Assembly (NCBI GenBank): GCA_947311845.1
Contig: CAMZMU010000034.1
Coordinates: 83,444,079-83,508,078, forward strand
Reading direction: 5' to 3'
Length of the DNA stretch: 64,000 nt
Source: Poa pratensis
Taxonomy: Eukaryota; Streptophyta; Magnoliopsida; Poales; Poaceae
Shown here: piece by piece, positions 1 through 12,164 of the stretch
How positions within the stretch are numbered: the stretch's first letter is position 1
Layout: the number at the start of each line of letters is the position of its first letter
Notes under the pieces: model-generated
Databases searched by the model: none
What the model saw: the letters and a program-made list of their open reading frames with translations, nothing else
What the model was told of the DNA's origin: nothing
Program-made: the position numbers and the translations under genes

Positions 1-109
1 GACAGCGTGCAAGCACGCTTCGCACGCCAGTGAGCAGGAGCATTATTCAAACGACCTACATGCTTAATAGAAAAGGAAATAAAGCTCAACGACATCTCCT
101 CAACTTCTT

Positions 110-990
110 CTAAGATAGGCGCGGCAACTGATAGGCAATCACCCGCGACGACCAGAGGTTGACGACCTCCAAACAGTCCGTTTCAATTACCACGTGCGAG
201 AAACCCCGCAGCTGGGCAAAGATTGTATCTTCTCGCACTGCCAGGAGCTCGGCAATGAACGGATCAGTAACCCCATTCAGAGGTTTACTCCAAGCACCCA
301 AGAACCTGAGATGTGATCTTGCAACACCACCTGCACCTCCAGTGCGTGTATCCTCCGAGATTGCACCATCGGTATTGATCTTAATCCATCCAGGATCTGG
401 GGGCTTCCATGCTTGTCCAAGCTGCACCTTCCTTGAACCTGACGGCAATTCAAGGAGTGCTAATGTTTCAGCAACATATTTAATGGCAAAAACCGGATCA
501 TAGGTCTCTTTATCATGCACCCATCTATTGCGCGAACCCCATATCGCATGCATTATGGAGATCACTCTGCAGCGATCCTCTTTGCCGAGCAAATCAGACA
601 TCAAGATGTCTCTAGCAGCGGATGCAGTCTTGGAATGTGAAGATCAAAACATTCCCTTGCTGCCCTCCAGAACAACTGAGCATGTGAGCATGTAATCATA
701 GCATGCATCATGTCTTCATCCATCGCTTGACAGATTTCACATCTCCCAAGCTCCTTGATATGTCGGGATCTTAGTGTAACCGCATCTGGTAAAATGCCTC
801 GCAGCATACGCCACCAAAACACCCTGACCTTTGGAACAAATTGGAGCTTCCATAAGGCATCCCACATCTGATTATTTGCTGATGAACATGCGGTTACCGT
901 CCTTCCTCTTGAGCTAAACGCTCTTTCTGAGTCATAAGAGCCCGGTACGCTGATTTGACAGAGTAGACACCCGTTTTCTCCAAGTCCCAA
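110..990 (-). pseudogene. LINE-1 ORF2 C-terminus: zf-RVT and RNase H domains
   Basis: Two overlapping open segments in different frames. The upstream one (601-990) has the zf-RVT pattern: a tryptophan-rich stretch with FWWRMLRG, then CEICQ, and then a histidine and cysteine in HAMITCSHA. The downstream one (110-604) is a type-I RNase H domain with WIKINTDGA (first catalytic Asp), the GGAGGVAR strand, ELLAVRE (catalytic Glu) and ETDCLEV (second catalytic Asp). RNase H after zf-RVT is typical of plant L1-type LINEs and helps remove RNA from the cDNA hybrid. A frameshift near 600 separates the domains and another lies between 900 and 990, so the protein cannot be made intact from this copy. Confidence 0.8.
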
Positions 991-2808
991 GCAAGAAAAT
1001 CCTCACCGCCTGCACCTCTTAGTGGTATATTAAGAATCGCATCAGCATCAGGGGCAAAGAAGTTTTTCCTAACCACATCAACCTTCCAAGACCCCAAGTA
1101 TGGATCAATAAGTTCAGAGACCTTTTCCAAAGGTTCCACCAATTCATCAGTGGTCTCAGCTGGACGTCTCCCCATAGGCTTGAAAGATGTACAATTTGGA
1201 ATCCATTTATCCGTCCATGTGGAGATAGACGATCCATCTCCCACCCTCTTGATCAGTCCCATGTCTAGAGCTGATCTTCCTGCAATAATCACACACCATG
1301 TAGCCGAAGCACTGCGTGGGATCGTCGCCTCCAGGAAAGTAGAATGCGGGAAGTACTTCCCCTTCAGAACACGTGCACACAGCGACCCGGGGTGAGTCAG
1401 CAAACGCCAGCCATGTTTGCCTAGCATTGCTAGATTGAAAATTTGAAAGTCCCGGAAACCCATGCCACCCTTCACCTTAGGAACCGTTAACCGATCCCAA
1501 GAAAGCCAATGCATTGCCCTCTTGTCCAACGAACTTCCCCACCAATATTTTGCCATGATGGACGTCAGGATCTTGCAAACTTTCTTTGTTAACTTGAAGC
1601 ATCTCATACTGAAAATTGGGATTGCTTGTATCACTGTTTTCAAAAGCACCTCCCTACCAGCACATGCTAGATTCTTCTCCGACCACCCATTCATTTTGCC
1701 TCGAGCACTCTCATGAATGTGATCAAACGTACCACTCGTAATTCTGCCTACTGTCGTTGGTAAACCCAAGTACCTCTCTGAAAAGGCCTCCACTGAGATA
1801 CCCAGTAAACTCTGTAATACCTCTCTCAACGGCAAAGGAGTATTGGGACTAAAAAACACACAGCTTTTCTCCCTGTTAACCGCCTGTCCAGAACAGTCAG
1901 CATAGATACGCATGATATCATTTAATCTCTCTACACTTTGTTCTCTAGACCCAAGAAAAATCAGGCTATCATCCGCAAAAAGCAGGTGATTGACCCAAGG
2001 CGAGTGTGCACTCACCCTAATACCTCTGTCCACATAAGCACCTCCGTAGTTATTCAGCAGTGATGAAAATCCCTGGCCACAAATGAGAAAGAGGTATGGT
2101 GATATGGGGTCACCCTGTCGAAGACCCCGGGAAGGAGTAAAAAAAGGCAATTGTTCTCCATTCACTTTTACCGAAAATCTGACAGAGGACACACACTGCA
2201 TAACCAGCTGCACAAATCTCGACCCAAAACCCAATCTAGACATCATGGCCTCAAGATAATGCCACTCAACTCTATCATATGCTTTCAACATATCTAGTTT
2301 GACAGCACAAACGGCACCATTGCCTTTTTTCCTTCGCTTCATCGCATGTACACTTTCATAGGCAATTAGCACATTGTCAGTTAAAAGCCGCCCAGGGACG
2401 AAGGCGCTTTGCTCCTCGCCAATGACCTCATCTAGGATCCCTCTCAGCCTATTAGCTGTAGCTTTCGCATCAATTTTATATAATACTGAACAAAGGGAAA
2501 TAGGTCTGTATTGCGAGATCTTTTGTGGGTTTCGTACTTTCGGGATTAGTGTAATCGCAGTATCATTCATCCCCCAGCGGCAACTCACCACCATTCAAGA
2601 AACCCAACAGAGCTAGAACCAGATCATTTACGATGACATTCCAATGCCTCTGATAAAACCCTGCGGTAAATCCATCAACACCTGGCGCCTTTGAAGGAGC
2701 CATATCAAAGAGAGCCTTTTTTATTTCTTCAGCTACAAACTCTTTTTCTAGATGAGCATTCATATCCTCTGTAACTGTTGGCTGCACTACATCCAGAAGT
2801 TCATTCAT
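894..2808 (-). pseudogene. LINE-1 ORF2 reverse transcriptase domain
   Basis: A 566-codon open segment (894-2594) follows a shorter one (2563-2808), with one frameshift near 2575. In order the segments show the RT core motifs of plant LINEs: APGVDGFTAGFYQ, then ITLIPKV with YRPISLC, SAFVPGRLLTDN, KLDMLKAYDRVEW (first catalytic Asp region), GLRQGDPISPYLF and FADDSLIF (the catalytic FADD). The thumb and connection region follows. This enzyme primes cDNA synthesis at the nicked target. The long open frame and intact catalytic residues suggest a fairly young copy. It could be intact in a relative that lacks the frameshifts. Confidence 0.88.
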
Positions 2809-2862
2809 CGGTCTATACCCTTGAGATTGGTATAGGGACCTGTAGAAACCTGAAATCTCCTC

Positions 2863-3866
2863 CTACACTTCCCCTGGTTCTGAGCACACACTACCATCCG
2901 CAGCAACCAGCGAAGTAATTCTATTAATTCTCTGCCGATGTTTTGCTTGAGCTTGAAAATAGGCTGAGTTACGAACACCCTCACGCAACCATCGAACACG
3001 CGACCTCTGCTTCAGCCATACTTCCTCTTGTCTCGGGGCCTCACGAAGGTGAGCCGCAACTGCCAACTCTTCATCATTCGCTCCTCTGCCAACAGAAGCC
3101 GCACGCAACCTCTCAAGACGCTGCTGCAGTTTCGCTACTTTCTTGGACAAGTTACCAAATTCTTTAGCTCCCCACGCGCCCAGGCCTTGCTGAACCGCAG
3201 CTAGAGCATTCACAACACCCTGCAAACCTCCTTGACCGGACCCCTTCTGCCATAGACTCTCAACCAGTTCATCATATGCAGAGTGGGACTGCCACACGTT
3301 CTCATACCTAAACACTTTTGATGCCCTTGGTCGCAAATTTGTTAGAGACGATTTCATATCAGCCAACACATAGCAGTGATCCGATTCAGTGGAGCTAATA
3401 TGTCTAACCGATGCAAACTCGAATAAATCCCTGAAGGCCGCATTGACCAGCGCATGATCCAAGCGCGCCTTCACATTAGCATCTCCGGATTGTTTGTTAT
3501 CCCATGTGAAGGGAACCCCATGCCAGCCCAAGTCCTGCAGGCCGCAATCATCCACTACCCCCGAAATGCTCGCATTTACCACTCTGGCCTGGCATTCGCC
3601 CCAAAATGTTCCTCGGCATAAAGAGTCTCATTAAAGTCCCCTATGCACATCCAAGCAGCATGCTCTATTTGGGACAAAGTACGCAAGAACCTCCAGCTCT
3701 GATGTCTATCTTGCACTCTCGGTTCTCCGTAAAACCCCGTCAGGCGCCAAGATTTGCCACCCTTCTGAACAGACACATCAATATGTCTATTACTATAGTT
3801 CTCCAGCTTGACAGTCACCTCGTTGGTCCAAAATTGACCAATACCTCCACTTAGGCCATCGCTATC
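2863..3866 (-). pseudogene. LINE-1 ORF2 endonuclease domain, C-terminal part and linker
   Basis: Segments 3576-3861 and 2863-3582 carry the C-terminal half of an exonuclease-endonuclease-phosphatase (APE-type) domain. WMCIGDFNE is the metal-site Asp/Asn motif, VPFTWDN the substrate-site strand, RLDHALVN and then STESDHCYVL the catalytic Asp-His pair. A linker rich in Arg and Gln precedes the RT. A frameshift near 3580 splits it. The N-terminal half lies at 6990-7171, beyond the nested LTR insertion. This enzyme nicks the target site for insertion. Confidence 0.8.
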
Positions 3867-6800
3867 TGATGCATGTAAAATGCATACATGAACTTTGCAT
3901 TGTTTTGCTTATATTTCAATCATATTTGCATCATATAAGGGTTATATCATTGTTTTATATTGATTTTGGGAATATTTCATAGTTTCCCTATTTTTCTGGA
4001 ATTAACCCTGCACAGGCAGAAAACCCTATTTTCTATATTTTAATGTTTCAGGGACCCAAACGACGTCCAAATGACCTGGAAATTTACGAGCATCAGTTTT
4101 TGGAAGGAACGAAGCGTGGGAGCAAAGGAAGCGAACAAACGGAGGCCCGAGGGCCAAGATAGGGTGGCCCACTGATACGTCTCCAACGTATCCATAATTT
4201 CTGCTGTTCCATGCTTATATTATACCATTTGCTACATGTTTTATATACACTTTATATCACTTTTATGCATTTTCTGGGACTAACCTATTAACAAGATGCC
4301 GAAGTGCCAGTTCCCTGTTTTCTGCTGTTTTTGGTTTCAGAAAGTTACTTCTGCGAATATTCTCGGAATTGCACGAAACAAAAGGCCACGTCCCTATTTT
4401 TCCAGCACCGTCACGGAGTCCGAAGGAGAGACGAAGGAGGGCACCGAGGTGCCCAAACCACACCCAGGCGCGGGTGGCCCCCCTGCCGCGCCAACAGGTG
4501 GTGTGGGCCCTCAGGCCTCCACCGACGTTGCCCCTTCGCCTATTTATTCCCTCAGACGCGAAAACCCTAAGGGACCAAGTCATATTTCCAGAAGAGTTCC
4601 GCAGCGCCGCCGCCATCGACATCAAGTTTCGGGGGACAGAAGTCTCTGTTCCGGCACGCTGCCGGGACGGGGAATTACCCCGGAGTCATCTCCATCGACA
4701 CCACCGCCATCTTCATCGCCGCTGCTGACTCCCATGATGAGGAGGGAGTAGTTCTCCCCCGAGGCTGAGGGCTCTACCGGTAGCTATGTGGTTCATCTCT
4801 CTCTCCCATGGTGTGATCTTTATGTGATCGTGTGTATTGCTAGTATCGCTGAATACATTAATAATGTTTATGCTACTCAAGTGATTTTGTCTAGTTTCTG
4901 GAGTCGTTGTGACCACACGGTATCAAGGTGACAGTGTGGGTACTTGTGTGACTCTATGAATAATTTAGATATCTATCATGGCTTGTTCTTGGGAACTGTG
5001 GTGTTTGTTTACTCAGACTTTGAGGAGTGCTTTTGCAGCCCTATACGTAGTACTCTTGTGTTATCAAGAAGGAGAATAATCCGAGCAGTATTTACTTGTG
5101 TTCAGTTGTGCTAATCTAGTTGAATATGTAGATGTTACTCTTTATCTATTATGCACTCTATAGGTTACTTTAATATGAACTCGGTACTCTCCACGGTGTA
5201 AAGGTGACAGTGTGTGCACCGTGTGTGATTCCTTTATGACGTTGTGGAGCTTGTTTACTCCGGCTTGAGGTGTGCTTTTGTAGCCCTACACAATGAATGG
5301 TGTTTGTTATCCAACAAGAGAGTGTTTAAGAGTAGCTTTTACTTATTCAGTTATGAGATCATTGTTGAGAGTGTCCACTAGTGAAAGTATGATCCCTAGG
5401 CCTTGTTTCTAAGCATTGAAACACCGTTTACATCAAGTTCTGCTACATGTTTGCTTGCTGCCATCTTTATTTCAGATTGCAGTTACTACTTATAATCATC
5501 CCTATCACTTGTATTTCACTATCTCTTCGCCGAACTAGTGCACCTATACATCCGACAAGTGTATTGGGTGTGTTGGGGACACAAGAGACTTCTTGTATCT
5601 TAATTGCAGGGTTGCTTGAGAGGAATATCTTTGACCTCTACCTCCCTGAGTTCGATAAACCTTGGGTGATTCACTTAAGGGAAACTTGCTGCTGTTCTAC
5701 AAACCTCTGCTCTTGGAGGCCCAACACTGTCTACAAGAATAGAATCGTGCGTAGACATCACCCACGCGGCCAGATTCCTTGGCCGCGTGGGACCCACCAT
5801 CTTGGGCCTTGAGGCTCCGTTGCCGTCGATCTTTTTTCCCGAGCCTCCGTCTTGACCTAAAAACGACTATAAAAATAGTCCCCGACGCCCTTCGGAAAGG
5901 AGCGCCGCAGAAACACAGAAACCACGAAACAGAGACCTGGAGTTGCAGATTGGAGGGGGAAAACTCCGGCGGGGCGCTGCCGGCGTGGTCTCCATCTTCT
6001 CCAACGACTTCTCCACCGTCTCCATGATGAAGGGGGAGTAGTCCACCCCCTGGACTTTGGGTTTGTGGTGGTAACTTGATCCAATCTCTCTATGTATGAT
6101 CATTGTTGAAGTCCATATGATGTGCCTTGCATGATTATGGAACTATCTTTGTAATTCCCATGGTGGATATTGTGGTATGAGATGATATTATGCTATGCAT
6201 TTACCGTCATGTTGGGATTTTATGGTTTGTCATACTTTGGAATACATCTATGTTACATGCAATGGATTTATCTATTCTTAATGCCTTGTTTATCCGCGCT
6301 AACGGGGTGGTTGACAACCATCTCGGTGGGTAGATGAGAGGGATGTGGATGCACGTACATTAATAAATCATTGCACTAGTTCTTAGAATATGTTTTCCTT
6401 TAAGAGTATGATGTATGTGGGTAGAGAGTGGCCTAGTGACAGAAGGCATAGGCATTAAGTGACAGTAATGTCGTCCAACATTCTTTATCCGGGGGTAAAA
6501 AGGAAGAAGTATGATGTGGGAGTGACAACAAACCACGCTAGCCTTACGAGGGTGACCCTAGCAACACAAATGATTATTTTCTTTCAACTATGTGTTTTAG
6601 GACATGTAGCCGTCATAGAAGTTTACCATTAAAGCATGAAAATTGTGTGTACCTTTTATCTATAACATGATAATCACCATAGATGGGAGAGAGAGGATTA
6701 AGTGAACCCATGAACCCATGTCCATTGTTCCTATAAGAGAAAACCTTTGTCTTGTTCTCTTGCATTGAAGAGGACTGGGACACTTTTACATTTTTGTTTT

Positions 6801-6989
6801 GTTACATTAAGCTTCCATCCATTAAATCAACCATCTTGTTATTTAAACTTGTTTAGTGCATAATCAACTAAAACTTGTGACACTTTAGTTGTAGGGAATA
6901 GATAACTTTTCCTTCTTACTCCTGCGGATCGATACCCTACTTCCACATTGAGAGGTGCTACAGTGATCCCCTGCTCTTGGGGGTTATCA
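3867..6989. mobile_element. Solo LTR (outer), interrupted by a second solo LTR
   Basis: The element begins TGATGCATG at 3867, ends GGGGTTATCA at 6989, and is flanked by the perfect 5-bp duplication CTATC (3862-3866 and 6990-6994). Excising it and one CTATC restores the LINE-1 endonuclease frame, which proves the boundaries. Without the inner insertion it is about 1,530 bp. It has no coding capacity and no tRNA primer site or polypurine tract, so it is best read as a solo LTR left by LTR-LTR recombination. The family name is not assigned. Confidence 0.85.
4173..5760 (+). mobile_element. Solo LTR (inner) of the TGATACGTC family
   Basis: It is bounded by TGATACGTC at 4173 and GTAGACATCA at 5760, with the perfect 5-bp duplication CCCAC at 4168-4172 and 5761-5765. 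It is 1,588 bp long and sits inside the outer LTR. A 121-codon open stretch near its 3' end (5447-5812) is shared with the copy at 8636-10080. I regard it as chance within the LTR, because it extends past the element border and resembles no known protein. This family is familiar from Triticeae intergenic DNA; I do not assign a name. Confidence 0.87.
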
Positions 6990-7171
6990 CTATCGACGCC
7001 AAAACTTCCTGAGAAACCTAGCATGTGCTTCAGGTTCTCCACACGCTTACCCTTTATCTTAGTCTCCATGACAAAGAGTAAATCGGGCCCTTCCCGCTTC
7101 GCAATCTTATGAAGCTCTCGAACTGTCCGATGGTTCCCAAGCCCTCGGCAGTTCAAGGTTAGGCAACTCAT
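6990..7171 (-). pseudogene. LINE-1 ORF2 N-terminus (endonuclease first half)
   Basis: ORF2 starts with an ATG at 7171 (minus strand). The first residues include LNCRGLGN (metal-site Asn) and LLFVMETK (catalytic Glu), the opening motifs of plant LINE APE-type endonucleases. The frame runs to the Ser-Asp codons at 6990, where the outer LTR was inserted, and resumes at 3861. The start codon overlaps the ORF1 stop as ATGA. Confidence 0.82.
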
Positions 7172-8267
7172 TGATCCAGGCAGGGCCGAGCACCAGCCGT
7201 TGCCTTTGTATCAGAATTTGGTGGAGTTGGTTTCTTCTTTTTCGATTCCCTCTCCCCAATGGGTTCATCAGCTATTTTCTCTCCCTCCCCTCTAGCACCC
7301 TTCACCGGCACAACTGCCAGTTTATTGCCCATCACTCCATCCGAAGGTGCATTGTGCTGCGGGTACTCCACTCGCCTATACACCAGTTGTGGTACTCCCT
7401 TGCGTTTGTTATTAACATTTGCATTCTTTATAGGGGAAGTGACCTCGTGTTCCTTCTGCTTCTGCTTCTGCTTCTGCGAGGTGGAGTTCTTGGACTCACG
7501 TCTTGAAGACTGAGATTCCTATGACTCTTTCTATGAGCTCTCACCCGAGTACGCCTTACGCCAATCATCTACTGCCCTCAAACTGGGTCTAAAGGGCAAT
7601 TTTCCATTCTCATCTCTGGTCCCCGGTGTCGGGCAAACAACATCCGTATGTCCCAAACGACCACATGAAAAACAGAAGTGGGTATGTGCTCATAGACCAC
7701 ATCATACCAGTCTCTGCACTTCCGCATGGATGAATCTACTACAACCCACCTCCTGAGCGGCTTATTAACATCAATTGTCACCCTTGCCCTGAGGTAGCCA
7801 CCCACCGGATCAACCTGTGCATGAGTTGCCTTTGCATCAACCTGCTGTGCAACCCTCAAGCCCCAGTCACCTTTCATCAGATTAAACGGCAGATTCAAAA
7901 TTTTGATCCAAACCTGCAGTTTATCAAACCTCAACTCCGATGGCTTCATGTACTCCATGAACTCAGACAAGATTATTGCATGCTTATTGATATGCCATGG
8001 AGATCCCTCCCAAACTCTATCCCTGTCCCTCTGCGTCTCAAATTCAGTAGTGAACATGTTCTCTCCAAGAGGGCGAAAAACAAGACCTCTAGGGTTACCC
8101 CAAGTAGGCCGTAAAGCACTGGATATAGTCTGGATATGAAAAGGAGATCGATGCAAAACCTTTCCAGCGATCAACCACTTCTGCGTTGTTCCGTCCCCCA
8201 CATCATCAAAGATCAACGGAGTTGCCTCCTCCTCTGACATGTCCAATTTTTCCAAGGCTTCCTCCAT
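7168..8267 (-). pseudogene. LINE-1 ORF1: DUF4283-like gag protein with zinc knuckle
   Basis: The segment 7578-8267 encodes an N-terminal nucleic-acid-binding region typical of plant LINE ORF1 (DUF4283 type, with WLIAGKVLHRSPFH and WHINKHAIILSEF). After a frameshift near 7690 the other frame shows a CCHC knuckle, CFSCGRLGHTDVVC (C-x2-C-x4-H-x4-C), encoded at about 7630-7676. A basic, low-complexity tail follows and ends at TGA 7168-7170. ORF1 proteins coat the LINE RNA. The frameshift disables this copy as written. Confidence 0.75.
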
Positions 8268-8413
8268 CTCAGCACGGGCCGATGCACAATCTCTGCCATC
8301 CTCCCCGATTCACCGATAGCCCCGCCGATGAGATCCGCGGGCGCCGCAAATCCCCCAAACCCTAATCGCCTCCGGGAGCCGAAAGGGTACGTGGGAATGA
8401 CTTCTCGTGTAGC

Positions 8414-8635
8414 TTGTGTTTTATTGCAGTCCACCAATTGCGGGAGGGGTTTGGGCAATCTAGCCGCCATGGCTTTGGACACTATCTTAGCAAAACTATG
8501 GACTAGGCTGATCGGGCGGAAGTCGCTCACCTCCATTGCTCCTTCTTTCTTAGGTAACATCGTGATTAGGGCATCATTGACTTTCGAGAAACCTCTGGCA
8601 TCCGCTGAGTCGAACCAGCTAACCGCCTTCAACAC
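8414..8635 (-). pseudogene. LINE-2 reverse transcriptase fragment, downstream part
   Basis: A minus-strand frame with ALITMLPKKEG, DFRPISLVHSFAKIVSK and a following basic stretch (RT core blocks) ends around 8414, where similarity to RT stops and the LINE-1 leader begins. It continues the frame interrupted at 10081 by the solo LTR 8636-10080. It differs in sequence from LINE-1, so it is a separate and older element. LINE-1 probably inserted into it. Confidence 0.72.
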
Positions 8636-10080
8636 TGATGTCTACGCACACTTCTATTCTTGTAGACAGTGTTGGGCCTCCAAGTGCAGAGGTTTGTAGA
8701 ACAGCAACAAATTTCCCTTAAGTGAGTAACCCAAGGTTTATCAAACTCAGGGAGGTAGAGGTCAAAGATATCCCTCTCAAGCAACCCTGCAATTAAGATA
8801 CAAGAAGTCTGTTGTGTCCCCAACACACCCAATACACTTGTCAGGTGTATAGGTGCACTAGTTCGGCGAAGAGATAGTGAAATACAAGTGATAATGATGA
8901 TTACAAGTGGTAATTGTAATCTGAAATAAAGATGGCAGCGAGCAAACATGCAGTGGAACTGAGAGTAAACGGTGTTTTGATGCTTGGAAACAAGGCCTAG
9001 GGATCATACTTTCACTAGTGGTCACTCTCAACAATAATAATATAACTGAACACATATAAATACTTCCTCTTCAATATGCAACTTAGGTGCTACTCGGAAC
9101 TATTCTCTTGTTGGATAACGAACACCAAGACCACCGCGTAAGACTACAAAAGCACACCTCAAAGTTTGTATTCCACATCTAGGGCACAACACGCTGTCAC
9201 TAAGAGCACCCAAGATAGTACTAAACAAACACCACAATTTTATAGTGACATCAAACACAAAGAACATCTCATGGTAAATATCACTCTAATCTATTATCCT
9301 GGTAGAGTCACACATGCCACCCACACTGTCAACAAGGCTTTGTGTTCTCAACAATGACTCCGGAAATTATAATGATAAAACCAATTGAGTAGCATATCCA
9401 TAACATAATGAAGGGGAAACATCTATGAATTCAACTAGATTACAATGCTCATGATCACATAAAAATCACACCATGGGAGAGAGAGTTAAACCACATAGCT
9501 ACCGGTAGAGCCCTCAGCCTCGATGAAGAACTACTCCCTCCTCATCATGGGAAGTAGCAATGGCGATGAAGATGGCTCCGGGGGCACTTCCCCGTCCCGG
9601 CAGGGTCCCGGAACAGAGACTTTTGTCCCCCGAATTAGGGTTTTTGGTGGCGGCGGAGCTCGGAGTCGAATCTGGGAAAAGTCTTCGGTCCTCTCGCGTT
9701 TTTAGGTCACGAGTGATTTTATAGGCGAAGAGGCGGCATAAGGCGGTGCTCTGGTGGGGCAAGCGGGCCCACGGCGCAGGGTAGTACCTGGCCGCGCCGT
9801 GAGGTCACGTGCCGGCTGTGGGGTCCATCTATGGCTTGTCTTCTGGCTCCGTGGCTTATTTGTGCTGGAAATAAATCACGTAAATTTTCATCCAATTCCG
9901 AGCACTTCCATTTTTGGGCCTTTTCTGCAATAAAGAGACAGAAACTGGCATTGGGCACTAGGTTAATAGGTTAGTCCAATAAATGTCATAAAATGATATA
10001 AACTTTAGAAGAAACATGTGACATTTGATATAAAACAAGCATGGAACATCAAAAATTATAGATACGTTTGAGACGTATCA
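8636..10080 (-). mobile_element. Solo LTR, second copy of the TGATACGTC family, inverted
   Basis: Read on the minus strand it begins TGATACGTC (at 10080) and ends with the same GTAGACATCA end as the copy at 4173-5760. It is 1,445 bp long and flanked by a perfect AACAC duplication (8631-8635 and 10081-10085). It is inserted in the LINE-2 RT frame. The two copies differ by internal indels and substitutions, so they are separate insertions rather than a recent duplication. Confidence 0.87.
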
Positions 10081-10600
10081 AACACCACGTCCTTTATTAG
10101 CGGCCAGACAGATTGATAGAATCGCGCAGTAAACCCGTCTGGCCCCGGCGCCTTGTCCGGCGGCAGCGAGCGAATAACCTCCCAAATTTCAGCCTCAGCA
10201 AAGGGAACATCGAGTGCTGACAGATCCATCTGCGGCAAGTTCAGAGCACGAAGATTAATCGCGTGCGTACGCTGTGCCGGAGCCCCCAACAATTCTTCAA
10301 AATGACTTGTGGCGAGGCTGCACATCTCTTTGGGCTCAGTAGCCACCAGATCCCCTCGTCGAAGCCTGAAAACATGATTCCGTCGGCGCCGAGTGCTAGC
10401 ATGGATATGAAAGAATGCAGTGTTCGCGTCCCCTTCTTGCAACCAGCCAATGCGCGATCTCTGACGCGCAATAGTACGCTCTAGCGATGCTAGGCGAAGG
10501 ACTTTCTTCTTCAACTGAGCTCGCAACCCAAACTCCCCTTGATCCAGACTCCTGATGTCCATCACTTTTCCAATTGAAAGATAACCTCATTTGCCAAGAG
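10081..10600 (-). pseudogene. LINE-2 fragment, upstream linker and first RT blocks
   Basis: The minus-strand open segment (10081-10565) has the linker motif RIGWLQEGDANTAFFH, then LPPDKAPGPDGFTARFYQ, the first block of plant LINE RTs. It continues at 8635 after removal of the solo LTR and one AACAC. The 5' boundary is not clear: similarity fades between 10565 and 10600. Endonuclease and ORF1 are missing, so this is a fragment. Confidence 0.75.
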
Positions 10601-12160
10601 GATTTGTGCTCTTGGTTGCACAATTACAATGTGCAAAGTACTTGTAGTATTATACAGTCCATTGTATCAGTATTTTTTGATGGTTTGGGTTGACTGGTTA
10701 CATGCCTTTTTTTAATGGTTTGGGTCGATTCGATAGATGTCTTCATATACATATACCCAATTCTAAAATAGATCTTAAATGCATGCTCCAACCGGTGTAT
10801 ACAGATTTTGATAGAAATCGAATTACTAATTGATTCGAAATCCATGTTTTCGATGGGTTTAGACATTGGTGGTTGTGGCATGGCAGACCCTTGTTACTTC
10901 AACTCTACGTGATTCAACGAGGGGTGGTTTGTGTCGTCAATGACATAAACCCATGTGAAACTCAAGTGGCCTAACAATTTCAGATTTCTCTTTTGAGTGA
11001 GGCATTTTGGAAGCCGAGCTGAGGTATTTTAAAAGTTCAAATTTTGCATTGTGAAGTTTCAAAGAAAATTAGAAAAGTATATCTTGATGTAGACAGTAAT
11101 ATAATCTACGATTATGCAAATATTCAATCAGAAATTCATTATATTTTTGGCATGGCAAAAAAAAAGAGTGGATCTAGATATGTGAATACTGCACAATTTG
11201 AAAAGGTTGAAATTTTGACATATTTGTCATTTTTGTGTAATTTTGCAAAGAATTTTTGCATGCTGATAGATTTCAACAATATGTACACCTATATTTTTGT
11301 TTTGAAAGTTAAAATTTCTGATTTTCATTTTTCCTATAAAAAGGGACCAATGGAGTTGGGGTTTCTGTTTCTACTTTATATATCTAATGTGATTTGCTAT
11401 CAAGCAAGTGTCGAATACACTACAAAGTGTACATGTGGGCATAATGTGTGCGTGTGTGTGGGGTGGGGGTGGGGGGTGGGGGAGAGGATCCAACCATATG
11501 TGGTGAACATATGAAAATGTTGCACAAAGATGGGTTAATAAGCAAATAAATCAGCCCAAAAGACAAATTCAAGGGAGAAGAAGTCTTGTGTGGGTTCAAG
11601 CTGGCATCGATCAGGTTATTAGTTGTGTGTAGTGGATGTAGGAGTTGGTTTCAAACTTCTTTTATCTTTGTACTTGGTTGGCTTAATCCAACATAAACTC
11701 ATAGCTTTTCCCGATTGGACTGCTTATGTTTCATAAACTAAAGTTAGACGGATAGGCTTTGTTCTAGACAAAGGCATTTATGCCGGGAACTGGAGTTTGT
11801 AGTCCCAATTTTGGTTTTGATATAGCAATCATGATTGTAACTGAGCTAAGTGACCCTATTATTCGAGTCAATATGTGCTTATGTGTACCATACTACTAGA
11901 CTAGCCTAATAAATTTGAATGTGTGTGTATGATTAATACATTTGACAAAAGTTTGGTGTTTGTAGGACACCGTGGATGGTTTGATATATGATTTTGGTTT
12001 AAGTCGAGATATGATAAGCATTGCTTTTAGTACTAACTGGAATCTCATTGTCTACGGACTCTGTTTTGAATCGTACAATAATCAAACTGAATTTGAGGCT
12101 ACAACTTAGCACCCGACTGAATTTTACACGGCACATACCCGATTCCCCTATGACTCGATG
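10601..12160. other. AT-rich intergenic DNA, nothing identified
   Basis: No gene or bounded element was recognised. A 156-codon plus-strand open frame at 11044-11514 is low in complexity, ends in a GT/GGGTG run and resembles no protein family I know. I treat it as chance. Confidence 0.5.
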
Positions 12161-12164
12161 GACA

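Larger units (their letters stand above)
1..8413 (-). mobile_element. LINE-1: near full-length plant non-LTR retrotransposon, interrupted by nested LTRs
   Basis: Read on the minus strand the element has a short 5' leader (about 8270-8413), an ORF1 gag-like protein with a zinc knuckle, and an ORF2 with endonuclease, reverse transcriptase, zf-RVT and RNase H domains. The ORF2 stop is at 110, and the 3' UTR probably runs off the window start. ORF2 is cut in the endonuclease by an LTR insertion (3867-6989). Removing it and one CTATC repeat joins the reading frame cleanly. A few frameshifts elsewhere (near 600, 900-990, 2575, 2810-2860, 3580 and 7690) make it non-autonomous as written. The upstream boundary near 8413 is placed where LINE-2 coding similarity stops. 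No poly(A) tail or TSD can be seen because the 3' end is outside the window. Confidence 0.85.

Noticed and set aside
5447..5812. 121-codon ORF repeated in two LTRs (also 8629-8949)
   Set aside because: It extends past the LTR boundary and is conserved only because the LTRs are related; no protein family.
11044..11514. 156-codon ORF in intergenic AT-rich DNA
   Set aside because: No family similarity, low complexity, ends in a GT/GGGTG run; likely chance.
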